The notes under the pieces: generated by a model
What the model saw: the letters and a program-made list of their open reading frames with translations, nothing else
The model's database searches: none
Told to the model about the DNA's origin: nothing
DNA from: Daphnia pulex
Lineage: Eukaryota > Arthropoda > Branchiopoda > Diplostraca > Daphniidae
Assembly (NCBI RefSeq): GCF_021134715.1
Contig: NC_060019.1
Location: forward strand, 7,688,001 to 7,752,000
Direction: 5' to 3'
Length of the DNA stretch: 64,000 nt
Position numbers and translations under genes: made by a program
Shown here: positions 43,901 to 55,666 of the stretch, in pieces
How positions within the stretch are numbered: position 1 is the first letter of the stretch
How the letters are laid out: each line of letters begins with the position of its first letter

Positions 43901-45699
43901 TAATAAAAGCTTTACTTAGAATAGCCCACCTTCATCGGCATGTCCTATAACAAAATTGTATTTAAATTGGAAATAAAAAAAAAGGCGTATTCAAGTTATT
44001 CAACCCAGTAGACCTATATCCACAGAATTGATAGGTCCATATAATGAAGGTTGAGCACAGAGTCAGCAGAGCGTGAGACCGCTGTCCCCCATATCGTCTT
44101 GGCCGCGGGCGCCGATGTAGACACAACAGCGTCGAATAACATGTGTATGTAAATCTGGGTTATATCATTAAGGAGCATCTCATCTGGTCGAATGATCCTC
44201 GTGGGGAGGTGGGAGAGACGAGGGCAAAGGGTGCGAGACTGCTGGTATATAACGAGAGCCGGCGCCCATTCCTTTTCCCCTCCGTTCACAGTAGTAGTAG
44301 ACTCTTGGGCCCAAGTATTGCGTAGCCTTTTACGTGCTGCTGTATACACGCCAGGCTCACCGGCATCTCCAGCAGTCACCATCCAGAAGGACAGTCTATG
44401 TATACACCCATCTACAATAGGCCAAGCAAATAACACGTGCTATTTTCTCTCGTTTTATTACCGACATTCAAAATAATTCGATGAGTTGGCTTGAACGAGA
44501 AAACAGCAAGGGAGAAAAAACAGGAACCGCTTCAACCAAACAAAAATCCAGTGCCGCTCGCTTGATGCGATAATACAGTCACATTGAAACATTGACATCT
44601 GCGGCACATCTCCTCATATAAAGTTAGGGGATCCAATCTGACATGTTGGACCGAACACGAGTGGCTCTTCAAAGTGATTATATAAGACCATCTATGTATA
44701 AGCCCCCCTTCTCATCTCAAGTGGCATCGTGTATACTTGATCCGATCCTATTTTTATACCCGCAGGCCAATTCAACGGAGATTTTAATATATAATAGCTA
44801 AGTATTTTATATTTTTATCAAAACGATGATGCAACTGCTATAACTCCATCTATTGTAAAACAAATAATAATAAGAATCAAGTTTATAAACAGTTATAGGT
44901 TTCTCTTTCAAAGTAAACCAAGAAACTCCAAATAATTGTGCGACCAGGCGTCGAAATGGCCATCATAAACTTGGTGTGCTGCTGCTGCTGCCTCCATAAA
45001 AGAAAAAAAAAGGAAATATATAATGGATCAAGCGAAATGGAGGGTGAACAAGTTTGCTGCTGAAAGGGTCACGTGACGCGACACGCGGCCAATCCTGTTT
45101 TGCTCCGCACGCTGCTATAGAATAGAGGACTCGCCCCCTTTTCTCCCCATTTAATTAATTGGTAGTGGTGTAAAGCAAACAAGAGCGGGCAGCAGCACAA
45201 CAAGAATTTAAAAAAAGAGGGAAATATAGAATAAGCGCACGCCCACCAGGTATATAACGGAACCAAAAGCCAAAAGTGGAGTGATTAATAAAAGCGGCTC
45301 TGCTGAATAGATAATAATAGTCGCGACACGCTCCCCGTCAACGGGCCCAACACACTGAGCAAACAAAAGCCCAAAACATAAGTTTTATTATATATATACA
45401 TATAGGACCTTGTCATCCATTTGGCTAATGGAATTGAAAGCTGATGAATGACCGGAAACATGGCGTGTATTATTGACTATATGTAATAATATCGATACAT
45501 TGAATAATTATTGTACGACTAGGGGAGAAACATCAACTCTATGTATAACAATGTGTAAGCTTTGATTACGTTTCACCTTGCTATTAACAGAAAAGTCAAA
45601 CATGGGTGACTAGATCGCTGATATAGTATAAGAGGACATATGACACACACGCCTATACAAATACAGATTAAGGTCTAAATGGAAATAATTGAATCAAAA
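40978..45699. other. Long gene-free stretch between thymidylate kinase and Fussel
   Basis: About 4.7 kb of AT-rich DNA. Frames of 94-140 codons occur (41472-41765, 41771-42109, 44014-44436) but show no recognisable family, domain or splice support. The right part must include the Fussel 3' UTR on the minus strand. A promoter-like module lies at 45070-45154, listed separately. Confidence 0.55.
45070..45154 (+). promoter_or_regulatory. E-box / CCAAT / TATA module A
   Basis: A palindromic E-box gtcacgtgac (core 45070-45075), CCAATC at 45089-45094 and tatagaatagag at 45116-45127, followed by a C/T-rich stretch ending tcccca and by ttaattaattg. The same order and spacing recur at 48042-48121. No gene follows on the plus strand. 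Confidence 0.45.
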
Positions 45700-47531
45700 C
45701 TAGTTATTCTCAAGGGCTGGATCGGTGGATTCGACGTCGACGAAAGCCTCGGCTTCCTCCTCTTCGGTCGGGGAATTATTATTCGGTTGATGGGATTTGG
45801 AGTTTGTGTCGTCCATTCCATTTTTCTGGGGTGCTGAGTTAGTGCTGGCCATGATGGAGATGCTGGCTGGATTGATCCGGGGTTTGTTGGTTACGAGTTG
45901 CTGCCACCCGCTGCTGCCGGAATGGTTCATCATCAACGAGAATTGATCTGATTTGTTCATTAGGTAATTGTAATAACTGTAGGGATTGAATGGAAGTGGG
46001 TTCAAATAGGGCGACCAAAAGCGTCCGCTCCCCGTGGCGTTCCACATGGTCATGCTGTAATCCTGAGTGGATGCTGGATCGGTCGCCGGCGGTTTATTGG
46101 CCAGCAGTGATCCAGCAGCGGCCGTTGGCATGATGGAATTCAAACGGGCAAGCAATGATTGGGACTGAGCTGGATGGTGGTAGATTTGTGGAGTCAATGG
46201 AGAAGGTGCAGGGATGAGCGGACCGGGCGGGCTGCTGGAAGTGCTGGACGTTGTCGCCGCCGCTGGAAGGTTTTCTGGTGTTCGAATTTTAGGCAGATGA
46301 TGCTGCTGGCCGCCATCGAATTTCGGCCTCTTGCTGGGACAGGGATTTTTGGTGGATTTGGTGACTTTGGTGGCAGGTACAACAACTTCTTGGCTGGATT
46401 TGGCGGGGGCTTCCGCACTGGGACCACTTTGATTATTCGACGTGCTGGTGACGACGGATCCTGAGTTGTTTCCACTTCCGCTGGCGACCCGCTTCCGGCT
46501 GCCTCCGTTGAACATGGCTTTGACATCCTCCCAGGCAAACATCACTTGATCCGGCGGTGATCCAGTTAAATGGATGTGTCTCCGCCACCTGAAAATTTGG
46601 CCCATCAAAATAATATCTATGTCAAGTCTCGAGTGATTTTAACGCATTATTAGGCCTACTACACTACATCAAATGAGAGTTTGTTATAAAACTTTTGGGC
46701 TCAACTTACGAATTGAAATTGGCGGCGTCTGGTTGGATGTATTTAGCGTCGGGGAGACTTCGATGCGAGTGGAAAATGAATTTGTTGGGTGAGAAAAATA
46801 GACTGCAGTAGAAACATTTGATGCATTTGGCCCGTGAGGAATTGTATCGCGATGGAAGAAACGCACCCCGACAACCCCCTATAAATAATTTCGTCAATTA
46901 TGAAATTCATTAAAAAAAAATTGCAAATTCAAAATTCTTACATGCACAGCAGTGACTGACGTCGAATGCGAAATTTTCTGGTAATTTCGGTGGGCTGTGA
47001 TCACCGAGAAATGATTTGCAGAGACGTTCGGCTTCACGGCGGGTGATCATTCCGCATCGGCGTGAAGTGACAGGCATAGCTCCCGCCCGTCTCAACAGTT
47101 CTAGCTGGACTGGTGTACATTGAGCGCAAGTGATACCCAAAGCTACACGTCGATTGTGAATTTCCTGCGTATTTACATCATTTTATTTTATAGTCACTTA
47201 CACATTTGGAAATATAACACTTACATTGTAAGAATAGTCTTTCAGCAGCGTCGATGATATTTGTGCTAGACACAGTCTTTCTTTAGTTTCCATCATCAAC
47301 GAGACGATCGGAACACCGTACAGGATGACCGTCCCAATCTTTTAATTCAATACAATTACAAAATGGCTTTGCATTAATAATGTCATATTTGGATTTTACC
47401 TGGTTATTGGACTGCCGGATTTGCTCTTCCAACGCTGAACTGTTCAGAAGATCCTGATTCGAGTTGGATTCCGAGTCTGGTGACGAACAATTGTACGACG
47501 ATTGATGAAACGAATTGGAATTACTGTCCAT
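45700..47531 (-). CDS. fuss: Fussel/SKOR-type Ski-family transcriptional corepressor
   Basis: A nuclear corepressor of the Ski/Sno/Dac superfamily that binds SMADs and acts in BMP/TGF-beta signalling in neurons. Five exons: 47400-47531, 47225-47338, 46942-47164, 46710-46878, 45700-46588, total 1527 nt (508 aa plus stop). Residues about 45-157 form the Ski/Sno/Dac domain (VILYGVPIVSLMMETKERLC, LGITCAQCTPVQLELLRRAG, SRRCGMITRREAERLCKSFL). Then comes the SAND-like SMAD-binding region with its zinc ligands (CAWGCRGAFLPSRYNSS, AKCIKCFYCSLFFSPNKFIF, HSHR). WEDVKAMFNGGSRKR points to the Fussel/SKOR branch rather than Ski, Sno or Dachshund. The C-terminal half is a disordered Ser/Pro/Asn-rich region ending in an acidic cluster. 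No Ski-type C-terminal coiled coil is seen. The start is the first Met; an in-frame stop (taa) lies about 15 bases upstream. Confidence 0.93.
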
Positions 47532-49582
47532 TTTCTAAATTTAAAATTTTTTTTTTTTAATTCTGGACAGCAGAATGATGAACCGGTTGTTGTTGAACTT
47601 TTGGAACTGAAATTCACTTAGATTGTCGGTTGAGTGACATGTGCCAACCGGTATTTATAGCAGGCACCTGGAATAGTCGAAAAGTCAGGCCGCCGCATAT
47701 TGTGTGGATCATGCGCCTAAGAGACCCACTTCCGCAGCAGAGTTATTCCACCAATAGTTAAACAGCAAGGAAAAAGCTGTCCATACATGGGGGGTGGAGT
47801 TGACTTGCCTAACCCCCCAAAAATGAGGAACCATTGGGCGCACACACAAGATCCAAGTCGTATAGATACAATAAGAGATCTTGTTGACTACTACACCGTA
47901 CATAAACCTTAATCTGATCATTCGTGAGGCATTTTTTTTCTTCTTCCGAGTTTGTTATATTATAGACCGGGGGGTTGCAGCAGCTGGCTCAGCTTTATTA
48001 TATTCTCCGAGCAGCCCTAATAGGGGCATTGGCAATGCAAACACGTGACGTAGTGTGTGGACCAATCTTTTTCTCGCGTTGCTGCCGTATAATAGAGTGA
48101 CCCTCCTTTTTGGTTTCCCCACCAGCAAAGCCCATTGTGACCAACGCCGTGTGTGTAATTTAACTAACTGTGTTTTTTTTGTTTTTTTTTCTGGTGTCAC
48201 CAAACAACGCACGTCGGCGATCTTTATATATCATATAGCTACGGTATAGGATCAAAATTGAATAGGGTGGTAGCCACAACGACGCAATGACCAAAACAGT
48301 GTGGCAGGCGTGTCCGTCTTGTTGGGTTGGTGATGTGTAGAAAACTTTGTTAGCTCCTCCTTCGCATCTACTACGTGTGATGTGTTGGCTAAAATCAGGA
48401 AACAATTTCTTTGCTGGGGAAAAAAACAGCATCCACGGATTGTTCATTGACTTTTGCTTCATTGCACTTCGAGACAGTAGACCTCCTGCACAATTATTAT
48501 TGAAGATCTAGCTAGTAGCTACTTTATCTTGGTAAATTATAGTTACACAATACAGGGAAAATGACACGAATTAATATAAGATTTCTTTCAAAATGAATTT
48601 TTTTATTACACTTTTCTATTAATTTTTAAGAAATGTTTTAACCGAGTGAGTCTAAAACTCTAAATTATTCAAAATTTTGAAAAAGAAAATTTTTAAAAAA
48701 TGGTGTTGCTGATTTCAAGAATGGCGAGCTAAAGAGGCGAGACTGCCTTCTAATTTACTAGGTGTTGGTTTTATGATAGAAAGTACTCGTGTAAGCAATC
48801 AGACAGTGTTATACCACCGGATGACCGACACGCTACTTTAAGCAGAACCACACTGGCTAAATACATTTTCTCAAAAATCTTGTGATTTCCGGAAACTTTA
48901 ATGGATGTCAGCTGTTAAACTTACAGACCACAATTCCGTGGTACTTTGGAACGACCAATTTGTAAGGCTTTACTCAATGTACACGATTCCAATCCGATTT
49001 TGAAGCCGGGGGCTTAGGACTGAGAATGTGGCCGATTCCCATGTAACCTAATGTTCAATTTCAAAGCTCTCAGCATTTAACGGTGAAAATAATAAAAATT
49101 TTCCAGGGATTTTCTCGATTACTTGTGTTGTCTATGATGGCATAAGATGTAAGGATTATCAATATATTAACCAGACTGAAATATGAATACACAAAACAGA
49201 CTCAATATATAATGGTATGAGGATAACGTGTGAGCGTATGTCATGAGACTTGATGGATTCAGCGCACGGATGTGACGAAAGATAACAGAAAAAAAGAGTA
49301 TCGTAATTAACATAATCAAAACATAATAACCGACAGCGTAACTTATTCAAAATCGAAAATAGCTGTCGTTATATCCTAAGGCATGATAATGTTAGATTCA
49401 CAAGAAATTTACCGAAACACAGAATCAGTATTTGTGGAAGCATACCAGCAGAGTGGAAGAGATTGAAATACATTCAGTAGTACATTCAGTTTTAAAAAAA
49501 GATCATTTTGGGAAAAAATGACATGAAAAAAAAATGACGAAATCTCTGTAACAAATGCTAACAAAAATATTGGCACCGCAAC
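47532..49582. other. Fussel upstream region and intergenic DNA
   Basis: This contains the Fussel promoter on the minus strand near 47535-47700, promoter-like module B at 48042-48121, and AT-rich DNA to 49582. No coding frame with family resemblance was found on either strand. The GOLM1-like 3' UTR probably occupies the right end. Confidence 0.55.
48042..48121 (+). promoter_or_regulatory. E-box / CCAAT / TATA module B
   Basis: E-box CACGTG at 48042-48047 followed by acg, CCAATC at 48062-48067, tataatagag at 48088-48097, then a C/T-rich stretch ending tttcccca. Spacing matches module A at 45070 to within one base between elements. It is oriented away from Fussel. Confidence 0.45.
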
Positions 49583-51449
49583 TTATTTATTGTCCACTCG
49601 GTCGTCTTCGTGCTCGTTTTCGATTTCTTGATCTTCAGGTAAATTGTTGTCGTCGTCGGCTTTCTTGTTCATGACTCGAGCTTTGAAGTTGCGGAACCGC
49701 GGGTTGGTATCTAGAAGTTGGGGTTCTTCATCAAGGTTTTCACCTTGAGAATTGATAAGATTCGGTTCGTTGATTACGTTGTCATTGACCTCCTTGGAAC
49801 TTTCGGCTGCATTTGCAATGTTCTTATCTAGTTCGCCAATGTCCATTTCTTCTCGAATTTCCTTGAATTTGGTCTCGTCGTTCTCTGCTTCTGGATGTTC
49901 CACCACGTTCTCCTTGGGATCAACCAGTTCTAATTCTTCTTCAGGTTTGACAGCTACAGCATTCTCTTCAATCTGCGGTCTTCCGACTACTGGTTCATTC
50001 TCTTGCCTGAATACAAGACAAAAAGGTTAGCCACAAGGAATTTGAATTCTAATCAATTTACGAGTTACCGTTTTTCAAGTTTCTTTTCGTCGTCGTCGTC
50101 CTTTTCGCTGTTGGGTTTCGCCAGAACGAGACTTGGATCGGCGGGAGGGGCTGCTGAGCTACTGCTTGCAATTTTTAGATCTAGGCCAATTGTAGGAGAT
50201 GATTTAATATTATTATTATTTTTTAAATTGGAAATCTTTATTCGGCCATAAAAATTAAATTGAAAAATACAATAAATGGATGACGGTTAAGTTGTCATAA
50301 CACTATACAAAACTCTGCGCGAAATTGCATATAAAACTCCCAGGAAGCCTAAGCGGAAAACTCTCGCCACGCAATGAAAGAGATTCAAGATAGCAATATT
50401 TTAGTTTGTCCTTGGGAAAGTTTAGCGGCACGTGACGTTTTGCTCGATAAACTGCATTATGTGGTGAGGTTGGCGACACTAAATAATGGTCGGGATCGCT
50501 GTACGTTCGGGGATTCTTGGGGTAGTAATGGAACCCCATGGAAGATCATGCCCTCAACAGCTGGATCATGCACGTGTATGCCGTTAACAGGGGTTGATAT
50601 TATGGCGGGTGCACGGCCCACTACATATCACATATTGCAGTTTACATTACCAAATTAGGTTGATGATAGTGACATCATATCATTTTACAAAGCTATTATT
50701 AAGATACTCACTTGAAAGTAGGCTGGTTATGTTGTGCACACTATGAGGATCAGCTTGCAACTAGTTGTATAAAATAGAAATGATTAGTTTTCATTATGTA
50801 AAAAAAAACTTACAAAACTATTACCTTTTTAATAAGGTCTTGTGCTTCACTTAATTTTGATTCCTTGAGTGAAATATCTTGTGAGTAGGTAGCAACCTGC
50901 TTTTGCAGATCTTGCAACTTTTTCAATTTGTCTGCTATATCTGTTTTGAACTTTTCAACTTCTGCTTCTGCATTTCGTACTTTGTCCCGCCATTGGGACC
51001 CTTCCACACCTATATGGGAATCAAATTTGATACTTTGGTACAAAACGTAAAATTGTATAATGCACACCTTGAGCTGATATAAGGTTCTCTTTCTGTTGCA
51101 GTTCAGATTGCAGCTTTGCATTTGCTTTCTGCAGATCGTTGGCTTTTTTCACCATGGCCTGTAGCTCATCCTCCAGATCTCTTTGCTTTCGAGTACTAAA
51201 ACATTGGAAAACAGGAAAGATGATTAGAAAATACATGACTGATCAACAATTTGACAATTCATACCCAATGTTGAGGTTGTCCTCGAGTCGTTCAATTTTG
51301 ACTTGCAGGTCGCTATTTTGAGTTGAAAGTCCCCAGTAACTGAAGATGGCAAAACCCGCCAACGCTAATCCTATAAGAACAAAAGTCCGCGATCTAAAAT
51401 GTACGTTTCTCATGTTTTCGCCGAGATGGGAATGATTTCCCTTTGCCAT
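49583..51449 (-). CDS. GOLM1/CASC4-like Golgi type II membrane protein
   Basis: Six exons: 51265-51449, 51068-51195, 50825-51009, 50712-50760, 50069-50180, 49583-50006, total 1083 nt (360 aa plus stop). A short cytoplasmic N-terminus (MAKGNHSHLGENMRNVHFRS) is followed by one membrane segment at about residues 23-41 (FVLIGLALAGFAIFSYWGL). Next is a long heptad-rich coiled coil (about 48-165; LEDELQAMVKKANDLQKANA, KLKKLQDLQKQVATYSQDIS) and an acidic lumenal tail with PRFRNFKAR near the end. This is the architecture of GOLM1 (GP73) and CASC4, which cycle through the cis-Golgi. The ends of the coiled coil are poorly conserved in the family, so the name rests on topology and the N-terminal pattern. 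The divergent Vps34 start lies 464 bp away. Confidence 0.8.
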
Positions 51450-51913
51450 GTCATCAAAAAAAAACTTCGAATTTTTTGAGCGACCCCTTCCTCTAACTTT
51501 ATTTTGTGGATGTAAAAAACTAGATATCGATTCGTAATGAGAGAAGAAATAATCGATTAAGTCAGCCCTCTGGCGTTACGATATCTAACAATTTTGTTTC
51601 GTCTGCTTGTGCTAGTGAAAGGAGACGAAGGAATATGGTTGTTATTGAAGTGTTTGCGATTTAGCGTGTTATCAGATGGGTTGAGTACGCAATAGATAAA
51701 GCGAAGCAATTACAATTTTGTGGTAATACTAATATTCGTCCAAGTTTATCTTCGTTCGTATAGTTGACTATGAATGAATTCAACTGCTTTGTTTTATTCG
51801 ACCATCTGTTCGATTAGTTTAGGGGGAGTTATAAACCAAGAATCATTTCCAGACGTTACTTGTATCTCGTTCGTTGAATGAAAATATAGACAGATATCCC
51901 AAGTGTCTTCAGG
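51450..51913. promoter_or_regulatory. Bidirectional promoter between the GOLM1-like gene and Vps34
   Basis: The two start codons are 464 bp apart and point outward. Two WATCGATW words resembling the insect DRE lie at 51525-51532 (TATCGATT) and 51551-51558 (AATCGATT). No TATA box is evident. The pattern fits a shared housekeeping promoter (inference). Confidence 0.55.
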
Positions 51914-54900
51914 ATGGCAGAGACTGGAACATCAGGAACCACTCGCTTCCACTACCTCTACAGCTGTGATTTAGACATCAACATTCAGATAAAAATGTAA
52001 GTAATCACTGCCTCCTTATTAATAACGAGTATTGATCTTATCAACACACTGTTTGCCTGCAGAGGCTCACTGGAAGGTAAACTGGAGAGGCCAACTTATG
52101 AAGACTTACTGAAGGACCCATTATTGAAGCATAGTGGCATTTATCAAGATACTTGTCCAGAGCTGTGCATTAAAACTCAAATCTGGGCAGACAATGAACC
52201 CAACACATTGCCCATTACTACGTCGTATAAATCATTCACTACAAGATGGAAGTAATTACATTTATTCGTGATGATGTGTGATGTTGTTTGCATCATAGTT
52301 CTTTTCTATTCCATTCCAGTTGGAATGAGTGGATCAATCTGCCCATGAAATACTGTGACCTGCCTAGAAACTCTCAACTTTGTTTGACTATTTATGAATG
52401 TTGTGGGCCAGGGAAATATGTCCCTGTTGGTGGAACTACACTGCCTCTATTTGGAAAACTCGGTGTTTACAAACAAGTAGCTTTTACAGTAATTTTCAAC
52501 GGAATGAAACTAAATGTTTTTCTCCTATATCAGGGTCTTCATGACTTGAGGATATGGCGGAACCAAGTTGCTGACGGCAACCTACCCAGCAAAACCCCGG
52601 CCAAAGTAAAGGATTCTGGGAACGAAGTGATGGAAAGTTTGTCGAAATTGACCAAACGTCATCATACTGGTCGTATACCGCAGTCGGATTGGTTGGATAG
52701 ATTAACGTTCCGCGAAATTGAACTCATTAACGAGCGTGAAAAGAGGACGTCCAATTACATGTATCTCATGGTAGAATTCCCCCGATTAGAGTATCATGGT
52801 GTCGAGGTAAAATGTGTAAAAACTATTCGAATTTGACTCGCTAAACTGACTCGCCATTTCTTTTGTGTGTAGTACACCGTAGTCTATTACGAGAAAGGTG
52901 GTGACGATATGATCACGCAACTGACTCAATCCGAGTACGCCGTGTTGAACGACGACGAAATTCTCCTGGAAAATGTGATAGAGGGGAAACACCATAAATT
53001 GGCCCGATCCATCCGCAGTGGCTTAACCGATCGCGATTTGAAGCCCGATGCTGGAACGCGTGATCAATTACACGCCATCGTCGATTCACCACCGACCAAA
53101 ACGCTGGCTTCAGAAGAGCAGGATCTAGTGTGGCGTTTCCGGTTCTACCTGTCCAACCAGAAGAAGGTATATTATCAATCAACTCTTGCCACACCGAAAA
53201 AGTCAGAACAATGAACGTTTTTTTCTTTTTATTTGAAGGCGTTGACCAAGTTCTTGAAATGTGTCAAATGGACCTCAATGTCTGAAGCCCGTCAAGCCGT
53301 GGATCTAATGAATCGTTGGGCCCCAATCGACCCGGAAGATGCCCTGGAATTGCTGGGACCAAATTTCACGTATTCAACGGTGCGAAAGTACGCCGTCTCT
53401 CGGCTGTCGCACGCTCCCGATGAGGTATCAAAGGATCAGTCCGTCATCCGTGGGGTCAAATCTCTAATCTCTTTCTCTCCCATGTTTGAACGTGATATCA
53501 ACTCACAAATAAACAGGATTTGCAGTTGTATCTGCTCCAGTTGGTACAAGCGCTCAAGTACGAGGATTTCGACGAGATTTGCGCTGGTCTTGATCCCCGC
53601 TCGCTGATGCTTTCTGTCCGCAGTTTCAACTCGGCTGATAGCTTCCCGTCACCCGAAAAAGCTGGGCATGATCTCTCCATTGACGAAAGGTTTTATTCAT
53701 GTCGCTATTTGGGAATTTTCTGAAAACAATTATTGACTTTATACGCAGATTCAACTCTGAAATGGAGAGTCCAGTTCTTGAATCGTCTCCTCTGCTTTCG
53801 GCCGAGACGCCCACGCCAGTGCGATTCATTAATTCTGAATCGGGAGAGTATTCGGTCGATTTGCCCACATTTCTGATCCAACGAGCCTGTGCCAATTCTG
53901 CCTTAGTCAACTATTTTTACTGGTCTGTAATTTGACCACCATTTTCCCAATTCTCTATTGTTGAATCTCTTTTTTGTTGTTGTTAGGTATCTAATGATCG
54001 AATGCGAGGATCCGGAACCGAACGTGAAGCATGACGCCCGCGTCCGTGAAATGTACTTGGTGGTCATGAAAAAATTCTTACAGGTAAAAAAGACTCTACA
54101 ATGCAAAATAAAAAAAAAAAAGGTCCAGCAGCTAGCGACTTTCTGTTGTGGTTTAGGCCTTGGCAAAAGGTGGAAAAGAGTGGCGCCGTCGCCGGGCCAT
54201 ATTGAATCGACAGCAGCAGTTCCTTGACCGACTCGTGTCCCTAATGAAAGCCGTGGCCAGAGAGAGCGGCAACCGGAAAAAGTATTACTATGCTGCTGCT
54301 GCTGCTCCATTTGCCTCATTTTTAAAAAATGATTTATATATCCAATCGATAGGAAAATGGAACGACTTCGGACTCTATTAGCCGATCGGGACTTTTTCAA
54401 AGGAGGGACATTTTTAGAGTTTGAACCACTGCCGTTCCTGCTGGACCCTGAGCTTTTGATCAAAGGCATCGTAGCGGAAAAGTAAGGTTGGATCAATATT
54501 TTATATGATTCACCGTTTTGATCGATCTCTGTGTGATGCATTGGTAGAGCTACGTTATTCAAATCCCAATTGATGCCGGCCTGTCTGACGTTTTCGACGG
54601 TGAGCGGCCAAGAGTACGTGGCCATATTCAAGCACGGTGACGACTTGCGTCAGGACCAGCTCATTTTGCAGATGATCTCGTTGATGGATCGACTCCTCCG
54701 ACGGGAGAATCTTGATCTCAAACTCACACCTTATCGTGTCCTGGCCACCTCATCCCGACACGGTCCGACTTGTGTCAAATTTCTTATTTTCTTCTTCAGT
54801 TAAAATGATGTCAAAGTTTTATTTATCCAGGATTCGTCCAGTACATTGACAGTGTCTCTGTCAGAGAAGTCAGTGATACGGAAGGAAGCATCTTGAACTT

Positions 54901-55666
54901 TTTCCGAAAGTACCATCCGTCCGAGAGCGGACCGTACGGAATAGCGGCTGAAGTCATGGACAGTTATATCCGAAGTTGTGGTAAGTGGCATTCATTCATT
55001 CATTCATTCGTTGATTCCCTTTTATACTAACGTACCCGTCGATCCTTTTTTCAGCTGGCTATTGTGTCATCACGTACCTTCTCGGCGTCGGCGATCGCCA
55101 TCTGGATAATTTGATGCTGACCAAGTCGGGCAAGCTGTTCCACATCGATTTCGGCTACATCCTCGGACGCGATCCCAAGCCTTTGCCGCCCCCGATGAAG
55201 CTCAGCAAAGAGATGGTGGAAGCCATGGGCGGAGTTCATTCAGAGCACTACACTCAGTTCAGGAAACTTTGCTACACCACTTTCCTCCATCTGAGAAGGT
55301 TCAACCTTTTATAATTGAATTAATAATGGGGGGTGTTTTTCTATTCATTCATGTTTTAACGATTATGCAGACATGCCAATTTGATCTTGAATCTCTTTGC
55401 TCTGATGGTAAGTCCTCCCGTTGTGTATAAAATGAGGTGTGTGTTGGTGATTTATATTCATATCGCCTTAGGTGGACGCCAGCGTGCCCGACATTGCCCT
55501 GGAGCCGGACAAGACTGTGCGCAAAGTGCAGGACAAATTCCGTTTGGATTTGAACGACGAGGAGGCGTTGCGTTACATGCAGAACCTAATTGACGTTTCG
55601 GCTGCCGCTGTCATGGCCGCTCTAGTCGAACAGCTGCACAAGATCGCCCAGTACTGGCGCAAGTGA
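51914..55666 (+). CDS. Vps34: Phosphatidylinositol 3-kinase catalytic subunit type 3 (Vps34)
   Basis: This class III PI3-kinase makes PI3P on endosomes and autophagosome precursors, together with Vps15 and Beclin-1. Sixteen exons: 51914-51996, 52063-52251, 52320-52476, 52534-52806, 52873-53166, 53239-53424, 53517-53689, 53749-53922, 53987-54083, 54157-54281, 54353-54481, 54548-54762, 54831-54980, 55055-55298, 55371-55407, 55472-55666. They total 2721 nt (906 aa plus stop); human Vps34 has 887 aa. Domains in order: N-terminal C2 ([37 protein letters not shown]), helical PIK domain ([32 protein letters not shown]) and kinase domain. The kinase shows [12 protein letters not shown], catalytic loop [12 protein letters not shown], activation loop [19 protein letters not shown] and the C-terminal helix ending KIAQYWRK, which contacts the membrane. 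All catalytic residues are present. Introns are short. The 55055 acceptor was fixed by frame; it could be off by one base. Confidence 0.96.

Noticed and set aside
44014..44436. 140-codon minus-strand open frame
   Set aside because: No recognisable domain, no partner exon, and it lies in AT-rich intergenic DNA with repeats; not supported as a gene.
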